Below, one piece after another: positions 42,795-52,584 of a stretch of 64,000 nucleotides of DNA. Both the position numbers and the translations under genes were made by a program. The notes beneath the pieces are model-generated. The model was not told where the DNA came from. It made no database searches and saw only the letters and a program-made list of their open reading frames with translations. Origin of the DNA: Chondrus crispus (lineage: Eukaryota > Rhodophyta > Florideophyceae > Gigartinales > Gigartinaceae); contig NW_005179236.1 of the NCBI RefSeq assembly GCF_000350225.1, positions 1 through 64,000 on the forward strand, read 5' to 3'. Each line of letters opens with the position of its first letter. Positions within the stretch are counted from its first letter, which is position 1.

Positions 42795-44568
42795 CTACTT
42801 CCCGTCTGAAAACTTTTTTGCATCTGCTTTTGACTTGCGTAGGAGCTTATATGCAGCCGCGCTACTGCCACCGTAAGTACCTAAAAACAAGGCAGTCCCC
42901 TCCCAGGCCTGAGGGCGCTTGTCCCTCTTATAGTCCTCAGCGACGCTGAACAAGACAGTCAGTCGTCGGACGAGACTCTCGACTGTATCAATGCGCACTG
43001 CTAGAGCGGGATGGAGGGAATCGATGGCAATAATCAGGTGCTGACCTGTGCTGATTATCTCGCTTTTCAGCGCTGTATCACCCGAATCATCAGACAGCTT
43101 GGCCACCGCACGATTGACCCGATCCTGTAAGTCCCCCCCCATTCCTGGTCCAGTGCAGTATCTGAGGACCACTAACCATCTCGTGCGGTGGAAAGGCGGA
43201 AGTGACAAGGCGGTCCTTGTTACTGTAATGCATATCATAAGCTGATCTGCATTCAGCAATTATCAGCAGAGAGTCTGGGTCCTTGTTTTTTCCCAATAAA
43301 AGCTGACGAATGACCAATTGCTCTTGATTGAACACTTCTAAATAATCGATCAATTCCTCCTTAGTCTTGATTTTAAGACGGTACTGAGACACGGCCTTCG
43401 TGAATTCCAGGCTAGTACTTAGGTGTGTCTGCCACGTACGCGGCAACAGAGCAACCAGCGAGTCATACTCCTGAATTTCAGCCTCCGCGAGATCAGTCGG
43501 TCGAATGAGAGGCTGTCCAATCATGCCACCCAAGCCAACGAGGCCGTCCTCTCCAATATCTGGATCTGTTTCCACGTCGGACCCAATGCCGGCTGCTTGC
43601 TCCGCAACACGAAGCCTGGAAGCAATAGAATCTTCCCGCCGATCTCCAGAGCGTACAGGGGCAGTACCCGCGTGAGATGGGTTATTGCCCTCATGAGCAC
43701 CGCTTTGTGCAGCATTATCCGTCCGTCCTAGTGCCACCGCAGCAGCGGGTGATTCCACCCCCTCACCAACAACGAGTGCTGCACCCTCGCCGTGGACTTG
43801 TGACGGCAGAGCAAAGGCAGGAGATATATTCGTAGACGGTAGAGACGTGTGCAGCTCCGACAGTAAAAGGCGGACTACGCCCAGGGGTGAGCCAGAATAG
43901 CGACTCTCAGGCACATTTAGAATACGGCACATTCCCACACAGTCCTCCAGACTAAGTCGACGACACGCTGATGCCACAAATTCCTTTTCGAAAGCATTTA
44001 GCCTTTCCGGGTGAGAATAGGCTGCATAACGCTCCTGGAAGCCGGCAAAAGTACGGGACCCAAACGCATATCGCCAAAGCTGAAGTAGATTATCTTGCAA
44101 CTCAGATTCATCTGCAGATTTGGACCAGAATCGCTCCAAACCATCAACTAAGACGCCGACAGAGTCAAGTGCTTGACACAGATTGCCCAATTCGATTTCT
44201 GTGGCCTCGTGAATGTCTTTATCCGATGAAATTAGTCGTCCAACAGACTCAACTCCCTCGAGATCCGTTTCTCTACTCTGCCAGACACGCTCAATGCGTA
44301 GAGCCCACGGTAGTTCAGGACTGTCTTGCGAACGATAGGCCTTACCAAGCCACTTGGACAAACGAGAAATTGCGGGCCCTTGGTCCGAAGTCCACCCGGA
44401 TGGTAGGGGACCGAAGCCCTTCTCCGCATCTCTCAGTCTCGAGATCAGCAGCACAATATCACCGGGCACAGTGTTAGAACACCAGGGGCCCAACACCTCA
44501 CGCCAGCTCGCGGAAAAGAACTCCGCGAGGAGAGTATCTGGCGTCTCAGAGTTTAGAATAATCTCCAT
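42795..44568 (-). mobile_element. Gag-like region of the DIRS-like element
   Basis: A long minus-strand coding stretch starts MEIILNSETPDTLLAEFF at 44568. It has an alpha-helical, acidic first half (ISRLRDAEKGFGPLP, ALRIERVWQSRETDL), a Gly/Ala/Ser-rich middle, and LIDYLEVFNQEQLVIRQLLL in the second half, with related sequence continuing to about 42.8 kb (LFLGTYGGSSAAAYKLLRK). It has no zinc knuckle. Its position ahead of RT and its style match ORF1 (gag) of DIRS elements. The region is broken. Confidence 0.55.
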
Positions 44569-44771
44569 AAGTGGTGAGGTAGTATGTTGCGAAAAAGATA
44601 AATGAGGAACTCTCTAATTTTGGCCACCAAAAAGCCTCCTCATTTGGCCTGCCACGGAGCACACGGCTCACCATACACTTGTCAGAAACCTATTCAAAGA
44701 ATTCCCATGGTTTGAACCGTTTCTGAAAGTCTCATGCCCCATAAATAAGTCAATTATGAAATAAATAACAT

Positions 44772-45418
44772 TGTAGTGCACTGTGCTAAGTAACGGGACA
44801 GCTGTCCCTAGCGGCCAAAATCGCGCTCGCCGCCACCACGTGTACCACGGGTATCCGTGGACCCCCCTGCCGCTCTACCGGACCTCCCCGTGGACACGTG
44901 TAATCCCTCCGCATCCCATAGGGCCTATGGGGGCTGTACTTGGTCCCCTCGGGGCTACACCCGTTCCTTCCTAGTTATTCTAATTTACAGTATAATTTAG
45001 CTTCGCCATTACGGCGGCGGGGGACTATATAGTCCACCCGATACTCAAAGTAAAGAGGCACGAAGCCTCGGGTCTTTTACCTTGGTTTCTGGATTCCAGG
45101 TTGTAGCCTCGACTCGGTACTGGCTCGCCCATACCGACCGAGCCATCTACACCCCTGGAATCCCAACTGCCTTCCCCGCGCGCGTCGACCCCCGACTGCG
45201 CGAGCGCTACGTTAATTACTGTGCTGTCCGTTCTGTTAGTTCTGTTTTTCCTTTAATTCACCCGGTCTATTGCTGACTACGTTGCTACTTTCCTACCGCG
45301 CAAGCCGCGCCCGGATCCCGGTTCCGGTCATCCACCGGGTGGTCTCCCGAATTTCCTTACGCGTCCGAACGCGCGTCGCTCTGCCTACAGCCGCCACCCG
45401 TGGCTGTAGTGCACGACA
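44772..45418 (+). repeat. 5' LTR of E4
   Basis: 647 bp, TGTAGTGCAC...GTGCACGACA. The ten bases TGTAGTGCAC occur at the very start and again near the end (about 45405-45414), where they form part of the hairpin CTACAGCC/GGCTGTAG. Confidence 0.95.
45023..45034 (+). promoter_or_regulatory. TATA-like box in the E4 5' LTR
   Basis: GACTATATAGTC, a palindromic TATA element about 250 bp into the LTR, suits the LTR promoter. Confidence 0.45.
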
Positions 45419-45420
45419 TT

Positions 45421-45439
45421 TTGGTCTCCCGACCTAGAA
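45421..45439 (+). other. Primer binding site of E4
   Basis: TTGGTCTCCCGACCTAGAA lies two bases after the LTR and is identical to the E3 site. Confidence 0.65.
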
Positions 45440-45553
45440 ACAGTCGATACTCTCGTGCATCCGAGTGTCCTCTTTCTTCCCTGACCTACTTTCCCTTTCT
45501 ATCTCTCCTACCTACGCTTTTCCCTCACGCACCGATCGTTAGGTGTATTCGCC

Positions 45554-47632
45554 ATGGTGACCGGCTCCGAGTCGTCCCATGACACTCGTCCGAGAGACGT
45601 CCCAGCGCCCGTCGCGGCGTGGATCACGCGGAACCGCCGCGAAGGACTCCGTGAAGCCGAGAGGTTCTCTCTCAACTTAATCGAGGAGAAACTCAACTCG
45701 CACACCGCCAAGATACGCGAGATGTTGGACAGCCTTGTTGCTGGTAAGATCGCCGCTCAGGCGGAGGTACAGTCCCAACAGGGACGTGATCGCCTCGCCG
45801 CACTAGAAGGCGTTCTAACTCGAGCGTGGCAGAAAGACATCGGGTCCACCGTCGACGAGACGCTTCTTCCCCTACGGGAGGAAGTAAATCGCCTGACGCA
45901 GGAAGTCAACGACCTCCGTCGGCGTTACCTCGCCTTGGAAACGGCGCAGACACGACCCGTCCCCGGTAGACCGGACGAGTCGACCGCGTCGAAGCCAAGA
46001 CCCAATCCGCAGTTACATGCGTTACAACCGTTGGACGAAAATCTACTGTTCGCCGACGTCACGAAGTCGGCTCTCACGGCCGCCGGGATCCCGTTCCCCG
46101 ATCCCCTGACGATGGAGGGACACCGAGATCCTACCGCGGACCTAGCGGCCGCCCGAGGCCCGTCACCAAGATCGTCTCGCGACAAGAAGGTCAAGACCGA
46201 AGGCCACCGTCACAAGTCCGGCCACGGAAGCCGACCTGAACCGGAGGATTTCTCCGGTTACTCGGGGGGATCCCCGCCCTCAGCTTCAGAATCCGACTCC
46301 GATTCGGACTCCGAAGCCGAGGCATTCACGGTACCACAACCGACCTTCGGCCCTAAGGCGAAGGGTGTCACGGTGTGGAAACCGACCAACCATCGCTTCC
46401 GCGGCGCGTGTAATTATCGAGCTTACCGTCTCGTGAATACTGACCCCACAGTCGATGCAAAGGTGTACGCCACGACGCGTAGGCGCGTGCAATATCTCCT
46501 CGTCGTAATGGGAGAGTACAAGTTTAACGGGTCCGACCCGATCAAAGTCATCAGCTTTTTGGCTAGATGTAAGGAGAATTTCGACAACGCAGAAATGTCG
46601 GAGGCAATGGCTCTAATGGCCTTGCCGCATCTTCTCAACCCGCCGGCGAAGGAGGCGTACGAATCCCATCGAGGATATTTCCGACGCAATCAAGGGATTG
46701 CTTCGTGGCCAGCAGCAGTGAACTGGTTGCTTCGTACGTATGCTACGAATATTCAGATCGAGCAAGCGCTCTCTGTGGTCCGGGATTTACGCCAAAAACC
46801 CGGCGAAGTGGAGACCGAGTATGCGACTCGTATGTTAACCGCCCTCGCGCGGTGTGGGGACATCCATTCCCCCTATGAACGCACTACCCTGTTCATAGAG
46901 GGCCTCCTTCCGGCGATCAAGCCTTTGGTGCTCCAAGCAAGGGAGAATCGCCCCCGATCCTCATTCGAAGACACGGTGGCCGAAGCCCGCGCTCAAGGGG
47001 CGGCCTACCGCGCGCAGACGGCTGGCGGAAGAAGACGCGTCGACTTCGCGAGACCCGCCGCCAAGCAAGTGTTGGCGATGGCAGACAGTATGCCCTCATC
47101 GACAACCGCGGGTCTGACCCCGAGCTATCATACCGGCCTGGACGCCGAGAACTTCCTCGCCAATGACGAGCCATTCGCCGCCGCAGCTGGGTCCCCCGCC
47201 TTTCCCACCGAGGGATCCTCATTCAACGACAAGGATTCGTTGTTCTACGGAGAGCGGCGGCCGACCTACAGGGACCCGCCCCGGCTTCCGAGACCGCGCG
47301 AGAAGTCTCCCGGGTGGGCCGGTCGAGAGGGAACCCGGGATATGAAGACACCTTCCCCGCAAATCATCTGCTACACCTGCTACAAAGTCGGGGATCATAT
47401 TAACCCCGACTGTAGCATGAAGGTGCGCGATGTGTCGCTCGTCCCGCATAATTTTGAGAAGCTCACGGCGGCACAGAAGGCCCGTGTTCCGGCAGACGCG
47501 TACTTGCGCGCTGTAGCCCTCCTCAGTTTCGAGGCGAATCGGCTGATCGCACCCGTCTTGCCGTCGAAGTCTCCCTCCGCGTCGGAAAATTCATCCCCCC
47601 CGCGCGGTAAAACCCTCTCTCCGAAAAACTAG
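45554..47632 (+). CDS. Gag of gypsy element E4, 692 aa
   Basis: It has a basic/coiled N-terminal part (about residues 30-130), a Ser/Asp-rich linker (SASESDSDSDSEAEAF, about 238-253), and the capsid-type domain at about 310-490 (FLARCKENFDNAEMS, LLRTYATNIQIEQAL, FIEGLLPAIKPLV). A zinc knuckle of the form C-x2-C-x5-H-x4-C lies near residue 605 (CYTCYKVGDHINPDC), one residue longer than the common spacing. It forms the virus-like core and binds the element RNA. Pol lies in another frame whose open stretch already crosses the gag stop, as is usual where pol is made by -1 frameshifting. Confidence 0.85.
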   Translation: MVTGSESSHDTRPRDVPAPVAAWITRNRREGLREAERFSLNLIEEKLNSHTAKIREMLDSLVAGKIAAQAEVQSQQGRDRLAALEGVLTRAWQKDIGSTVDETLLPLREEVNRLTQEVNDLRRRYLALETAQTRPVPGRPDESTASKPRPNPQLHALQPLDENLLFADVTKSALTAAGIPFPDPLTMEGHRDPTADLAAARGPSPRSSRDKKVKTEGHRHKSGHGSRPEPEDFSGYSGGSPPSASESDSDSDSEAEAFTVPQPTFGPKAKGVTVWKPTNHRFRGACNYRAYRLVNTDPTVDAKVYATTRRRVQYLLVVMGEYKFNGSDPIKVISFLARCKENFDNAEMSEAMALMALPHLLNPPAKEAYESHRGYFRRNQGIASWPAAVNWLLRTYATNIQIEQALSVVRDLRQKPGEVETEYATRMLTALARCGDIHSPYERTTLFIEGLLPAIKPLVLQARENRPRSSFEDTVAEARAQGAAYRAQTAGGRRRVDFARPAAKQVLAMADSMPSSTTAGLTPSYHTGLDAENFLANDEPFAAAAGSPAFPTEGSSFNDKDSLFYGERRPTYRDPPRLPRPREKSPGWAGREGTRDMKTPSPQIICYTCYKVGDHINPDCSMKVRDVSLVPHNFEKLTAAQKARVPADAYLRAVALLSFEANRLIAPVLPSKSPSASENSSPPRGKTLSPKN

Positions 47633-47712
47633 GAGACCCACAGCTGAAAATCGCTGACATTCCATCGCGGAACACCGCGTCACCTCCGCCCCCGAAGCCG
47701 GCGATCCGCGTC

Positions 47713-50700
47713 TTGGGGCGGAGACACGCTCGCCAAGCGAGCCCCTCCAACCCCGATCCGACGGGCATGGGGACGCTCCGCCGACCGTGGCGTCTTAACA
47801 ACGGGAGGCGCTCCCCCGACGACAAGGCCGTCGAGCCAGTTTGTACACTGTCTCGACGTAATTACAAGGTCTACGCTGACCTTGGGATCACCACCTCCAT
47901 CATGGTGCGTCAACTCACCATCCTGGACACGGGTGCCGGCTCCAATTTTGTCCGCGCCGACACCCTGCCCAAAGGATGGGAGCGCTTAGTCGAACCGGGG
48001 GATGTCCCGACGATCGCTGACGCGAATGGGCGGCCGTTACGAACAAGCGGGACCATCACCCTCGTTGTTCGACTAGCCACTCGCACCATGAAATGCAAGT
48101 TCATCGTGTGCGAGCGCCTGGCAGCCCCCGTCATCCTGGGCTGTGACTTTAACGACAAGTTTGTGGAGGCCATCTATCCACGTCGGAAGGTGGTCGAGCT
48201 CGATGATGGGACGAAAATCCCCATCGTGAGAAAACCGGCAACTCGTCGAGCCGAAGCACCCCCGCTCCCCTCGGAGCAGGAGTATGAAAACGACCCGGGG
48301 CGAGTTTCCCCCAAACTCAAGGTTTCTCGTCCGGTTATCATACCACCCGAGACGCAAGCCTGGGTGCATGTGACCAACGGTCGCACGGGTCTTTGCGTTT
48401 TGGAACCCAACCCGCAGTTATATGCGAAACACCGCGTCTCCCTGTCGAATGGGGTGGCGCACATCACCGCACTTCGAGAGTTCAAGGTCTTGGTAGCCAA
48501 CTTCGCCTCCGCCCCCAAGCGCCTCTCGAAGAACCAGGTGCTGGGGTACGTTACCCCTCATCCGCGTGCCATGATACGCACCGCGATGCCTCTCGACGCC
48601 CTCCTAGCGGCGGAATTTACAGAAGGGGACAAGCCCCAATCTGAGAAGGGGGAGGAGCTCCCCCCGGCCTCGTCGAAGGAAGAACCCCAAGAATTTGATG
48701 CTGTCTCCCTCCAACATCTGCCGTCGCATGTCCGCACGCGAGTACGTGACATGCTTACGCCGTACTCCCGTATGTGGAGTGGCGACCTCGGAGAAGTCCG
48801 GGCTACGCAGCACCGGATCGAACTCAACCCCGGCTCGAAGCCGTTTCGATGTCAGCCATATCGGGCTGGACCTCGGTCTCGACAAGCCGAACAAGACGCC
48901 GTGGATGGGATGATCTCAAGCGGGGTCATCTCCCGATCACAATCAGAATGGGCATCCCCGGTGGTTCTCATTCCCAAACCGGATGGATCCCTCCGTTTCT
49001 GCGTCGATTACAGACGTTTGAACGCGATGACAGTACGGGACACTTACCCGATTCCTCGCATGGACGAGTGTCTGGACTCGCTCGGCGAAGCGAACGTGTT
49101 CACAACTCTAGATTGTAACTCGGGTTATTGGCAAATCCCCGTCGCGGAAGAAGACCGTCCGAAAACCACGTTCACGTGTCATGCCGGTACTTATCAATTT
49201 AACCGAATGCCGTTCGGGCTAATAAATGCGCCCGCCACATTCCAACGGATGTTGGACATTCTCCTCTCTGGATACCGATGGAAGAGCTGCCTCATCTATC
49301 TAGATGACATTATCATATTCTCGAAGGATTATGAAACCCATCTCAAGGATGTCAAGGTTATTCTCTCTGCGTTACAACAAGAGGGGTTATCACTGAAATT
49401 GAACAAGTGTAATTTCTTTCAGGACTCCGTGGAGTACCTGGGCCACATCATTCGACCCGGGGAACTTCATGTCCACCCGAAGAATGTCTCGGCTTTGGCC
49501 GAGGCCAAGCCGCCACGAACCCAGACCGAGCTCCGCTCGTTCCTGGGTATGTGTAACGTGTACCGACGTTTCGTCGACCACTTCGCCAAGATTGCGGCGC
49601 CGTTGACGTCCATGCTCAAGAAGGGAGAGCCCGATCGGCTCCCCGAACTGGACGAAGATCGCAGGTCTGCCTTCGAAGCTCTGAAGACTTGCCTGATTTC
49701 CCCGCCGATCTTACGACTACCGCGGCTGGGGCTACCGTATTCCCTCGACACGGATGCATCGGACGCACAACTCGGTTGCACGTTATTGCAGCAACACGAG
49801 GATGGTAACAGATACCCTGTCGGGTTCTGGTCGCGAACGCTCTCGTCGGCGGAAAGAAATTACTCCACGACGGAGAAAGAATGTTTGGCCATCGTGTGGG
49901 CCATTCAGACGCTGCGTCCTTACTTGGAACGCGAGCGATTTACGGTCAACACCGACCATCATTCCCTTCGCTGGTTAATGAATCTCGCCGACGCAAGCGG
50001 GCGTTTAGCACGGTGGCGCTTGCGCCTAGCCGAGTTTGACTTCGACGTCACGTACGTGAAGGGCATCAAGAATTGTCTCGCCGACGCCCTCAGTCGAATA
50101 CCGTCTACAGGGGGCACAACCGTCCCCATCGACGAAGAACTACCGTGCTTCTCTGTTTTGGAGTTTCACGAAGACAAGCCGGAAGTGGAACCCGAGGAAT
50201 GGGACGACGACGTTCACGACGGATGCCTCGCCCTCGCCCCCCCGGCTTCCAAGGCCGCAATTACACACGACGAGATTGTGCTCGCTCAACACACCGACCC
50301 GTTCTGTAAGGAGATCGCTTCCCATCTTAAGAAGGGGGAGGGGGTGGCCCAAATTCGCCTTTCCAAGTTCTTCATGAACAACGAAGGGGTACTGTGTCGG
50401 AAAGCGCACCTTGACGGTGTGGAGCAAATCGTCGTACCAACCACTCTGCGCGAGCGAGTGTTATATATGGCGCATTACCCCGCCGCCTCGGGACACCCCG
50501 GAGGCAGGCGCCTGTTCTACACATTAAGACAACGGTACTACTGGCCGAGTATGTCCGTCGACGCATACGCCACACTGAGAAGGTGCTCCGACTGTGCGAA
50601 AGCCCGCACTAAATTGCGTAAGCACAACGCGAAGTTGAAAACGTTCCCTCCGATGGGACCCTTGGAGTTTATCGCTATTGACATCCTGGGCGAACTCCCC

Positions 50701-52584
50701 AGAACACCAAGAGGCAATCGATACCTCTTGGTAATATCTGATCGTTACTCAAAGCTGACCCGAACGGTACCGCTTAAGAGAATTACCGCCGAGACCGTTG
50801 CTCAGGCGTTCGTCACACACTGGGTCTTCGTATACGGAGCCCCAGTGAAGCTACTCTCCGACAATGGGAGTCAATTCACGTCAAGGTTCTTCCTTGCCGT
50901 GTGCAAAATCCTTCGCGTTGAAAGCGTGTTCACCACAGCTTATCACCCACAAGCTAATGGACAAGTGGAGAGGTTCAACCGCACCCTGGTGTCCTCCCTA
51001 CGGCACTATCTAGCCGACAACCAACGCGATTGGGACCAGTTCACGGACGCGCTAACCTACGGTTACAATTGTACCGTGAATCGCATGATCGGTATGAAGC
51101 CGTTTGACCTTGTTTTATCCCGGACACCGGCGCCGCTTTCCATCCAACAGACCCCTACACTGGAACAGGATGTCTCGCGGACGCAATATAAGCTCCGTTT
51201 CTTAACGTGGTTACGCGGGCTAATGTCAACAGCCCGCGACACGCTGCTCGCCGGTCAAGACCGCTATAAACGCGATTTCGACAAGAGATTGCGAACGCCG
51301 ACACTGCAATACGAAATAGGTGATCAAGTCCTCATCGAGCGAGAGACATCCCTGCGAGTGGATGAGAAGACGGATAAGGACCGGGTCAATAACAAGTTAG
51401 CCCCTCGAACGGAAGGGCCGTTTCCGGTGGTGGCCCTAGACAAGCATACAGTGACCATCACCCGGACTACAGGCCTGAAAGATAGAGTCTCGAGAGACCG
51501 CATTGTGAAGGCTCCCCCTCTACGGACCATACCCGCCGACGCCGAACCCTCGTCACCTACGCCAACCGACGGCGACGCGTCTACCGTCATCCCCGCCGGG
51601 GCACCTCCCCGCCCGTGGAGAGACGACCTCGGCCCAGGTAACCCGGATATATCTCCGCCAAAGTCAACAGCCTCGGAGGACCCAGACACTACTCGCGAGA
51701 AGAACGAGATCGAAAACGCGACGCAGGGCGCGAGAGCAACACGACCGTCAAGGTCGAAATCAATGATTCCACCCAAAGGGGACCCCCCGGCATCGGGATT
51801 ACTGCACGCTCTCCGAGACGACCCGCACGCACGGGTCATTTCTCAACTAAATAGGAGGTCCGCTACAATGGGCGAAGGGTCCGTGTCTAAAAAGGGACTC
51901 CCTCACCCACGGCTGCCGTCACGGTTAGAGCCGCCGCAGCACCGCGACACGCATGCCATGGAGGCGAGGCCTACCGTAATACGCCCCCGACGAGCGACCG
52001 ACGCCCCGAACGGCGATAAGTCGCCGAAGGAACGAACGCGTACCTTCACTGCCAGGCCAGAGGACACGTGGACACGGGACCCGAAAAAAATTCAAAAGAA
52101 AATATCCCCGCCCGAGTCCGCCGCACCGGCGGTGTCCGCGGACTCCACTCGCTGCCCCAATGAGACGCCACCGGGTACAGAGGAGATCTCCGGGAGGCAC
52201 GTCGCCAACTTTGCGTCTATGTGTACCTTCGGTCAACCCCTCCTCAGGTCCCCGGGAAGCCCTCCTCACCCGCAAACCGCGGTTGATTCCTCATATCAAA
52301 ACGCGTCAAGCCCGCCCTCCGAGGCGACGAAACGACCCCCTCCCACTAGGAAGGAGGCCACACAAACCTACGTGGTTGACGCGCTAACGGGGTACAAGCC
52401 GGGAACGGACGGGATGCCTCTATTCCGCGTTCGTTGGTACGGATACACGTCGGATGATGACACTTGGGAACCCGCAAATTACATCGACTACAATACCGTC
52501 GTACGATTCTGCAAACGCAAACGTCTCCCCGCACCAAACGTCCGGTTATGGTCACACCCGGACAGCGTGGGGCTGGCTAACTGA
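47713..52584 (+). CDS. Pol of gypsy element E4 with chromodomain, 1623 aa
   Basis: The domains are complete: aspartic protease (LDTGAGSNFV, about residue 72); reverse transcriptase (about 380-600; FCVDYRRLNA, FTTLDCNSGYWQI, LIYLDDIIIF near 527); RNase H (about 675-800; DTDASDAQLGC, ERNYSTTEKE, NTDHHSL); integrase zinc finger (about 920-965; H-x-H, CSDC) and DDE core (about 985-1090; DILGELP, SDNGSQF, ANGQVERFN); GPF module (near 1236); a long Pro/Ser/Thr-rich linker; and a C-terminal chromodomain (about 1552-1600; RVRWYGYTSDDDTWEP). The chromodomain usually steers insertion to marked chromatin. No Met occurs at the listed start; the frame is open back across the gag stop, so pol is probably made as a gag-pol fusion. 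Confidence 0.92.
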   Translation: MGRRHARQASPSNPDPTGMGTLRRPWRLNNGRRSPDDKAVEPVCTLSRRNYKVYADLGITTSIMVRQLTILDTGAGSNFVRADTLPKGWERLVEPGDVPTIADANGRPLRTSGTITLVVRLATRTMKCKFIVCERLAAPVILGCDFNDKFVEAIYPRRKVVELDDGTKIPIVRKPATRRAEAPPLPSEQEYENDPGRVSPKLKVSRPVIIPPETQAWVHVTNGRTGLCVLEPNPQLYAKHRVSLSNGVAHITALREFKVLVANFASAPKRLSKNQVLGYVTPHPRAMIRTAMPLDALLAAEFTEGDKPQSEKGEELPPASSKEEPQEFDAVSLQHLPSHVRTRVRDMLTPYSRMWSGDLGEVRATQHRIELNPGSKPFRCQPYRAGPRSRQAEQDAVDGMISSGVISRSQSEWASPVVLIPKPDGSLRFCVDYRRLNAMTVRDTYPIPRMDECLDSLGEANVFTTLDCNSGYWQIPVAEEDRPKTTFTCHAGTYQFNRMPFGLINAPATFQRMLDILLSGYRWKSCLIYLDDIIIFSKDYETHLKDVKVILSALQQEGLSLKLNKCNFFQDSVEYLGHIIRPGELHVHPKNVSALAEAKPPRTQTELRSFLGMCNVYRRFVDHFAKIAAPLTSMLKKGEPDRLPELDEDRRSAFEALKTCLISPPILRLPRLGLPYSLDTDASDAQLGCTLLQQHEDGNRYPVGFWSRTLSSAERNYSTTEKECLAIVWAIQTLRPYLERERFTVNTDHHSLRWLMNLADASGRLARWRLRLAEFDFDVTYVKGIKNCLADALSRIPSTGGTTVPIDEELPCFSVLEFHEDKPEVEPEEWDDDVHDGCLALAPPASKAAITHDEIVLAQHTDPFCKEIASHLKKGEGVAQIRLSKFFMNNEGVLCRKAHLDGVEQIVVPTTLRERVLYMAHYPAASGHPGGRRLFYTLRQRYYWPSMSVDAYATLRRCSDCAKARTKLRKHNAKLKTFPPMGPLEFIAIDILGELPRTPRGNRYLLVISDRYSKLTRTVPLKRITAETVAQAFVTHWVFVYGAPVKLLSDNGSQFTSRFFLAVCKILRVESVFTTAYHPQANGQVERFNRTLVSSLRHYLADNQRDWDQFTDALTYGYNCTVNRMIGMKPFDLVLSRTPAPLSIQQTPTLEQDVSRTQYKLRFLTWLRGLMSTARDTLLAGQDRYKRDFDKRLRTPTLQYEIGDQVLIERETSLRVDEKTDKDRVNNKLAPRTEGPFPVVALDKHTVTITRTTGLKDRVSRDRIVKAPPLRTIPADAEPSSPTPTDGDASTVIPAGAPPRPWRDDLGPGNPDISPPKSTASEDPDTTREKNEIENATQGARATRPSRSKSMIPPKGDPPASGLLHALRDDPHARVISQLNRRSATMGEGSVSKKGLPHPRLPSRLEPPQHRDTHAMEARPTVIRPRRATDAPNGDKSPKERTRTFTARPEDTWTRDPKKIQKKISPPESAAPAVSADSTRCPNETPPGTEEISGRHVANFASMCTFGQPLLRSPGSPPHPQTAVDSSYQNASSPPSEATKRPPPTRKEATQTYVVDALTGYKPGTDGMPLFRVRWYGYTSDDDTWEPANYIDYNTVVRFCKRKRLPAPNVRLWSHPDSVGLAN

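Larger units (their letters stand above)
25607..44568 (-). mobile_element. DIRS-like tyrosine-recombinase retroelement, split by two insertions, broken
   Basis: On the minus strand the parts follow the DIRS order: a gag-like protein (about 44.57-42.8 kb); reverse transcriptase (42.3-42.03 and 32.28-31 kb, with box YIDDLAVLG); RNase H (LYATDASPWGAGVVYWD near 31.25-31.3 kb, its end at about 26.85-26.65 kb with DSLVGLGALAKGRS); and a tyrosine recombinase (26.63-25.61 kb). Gypsy element E3 sits inside the RT region with an ATGTG target duplication, and a piggyBac-like transposon sits inside the RNase H region. Without the inserts the element would be roughly 5.5-6 kb, usual for DIRS. It is broken, with a few interruptions besides the inserts. 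It has no LTRs. It is the oldest layer of this nest. Outer limits are not resolved. Confidence 0.8.
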
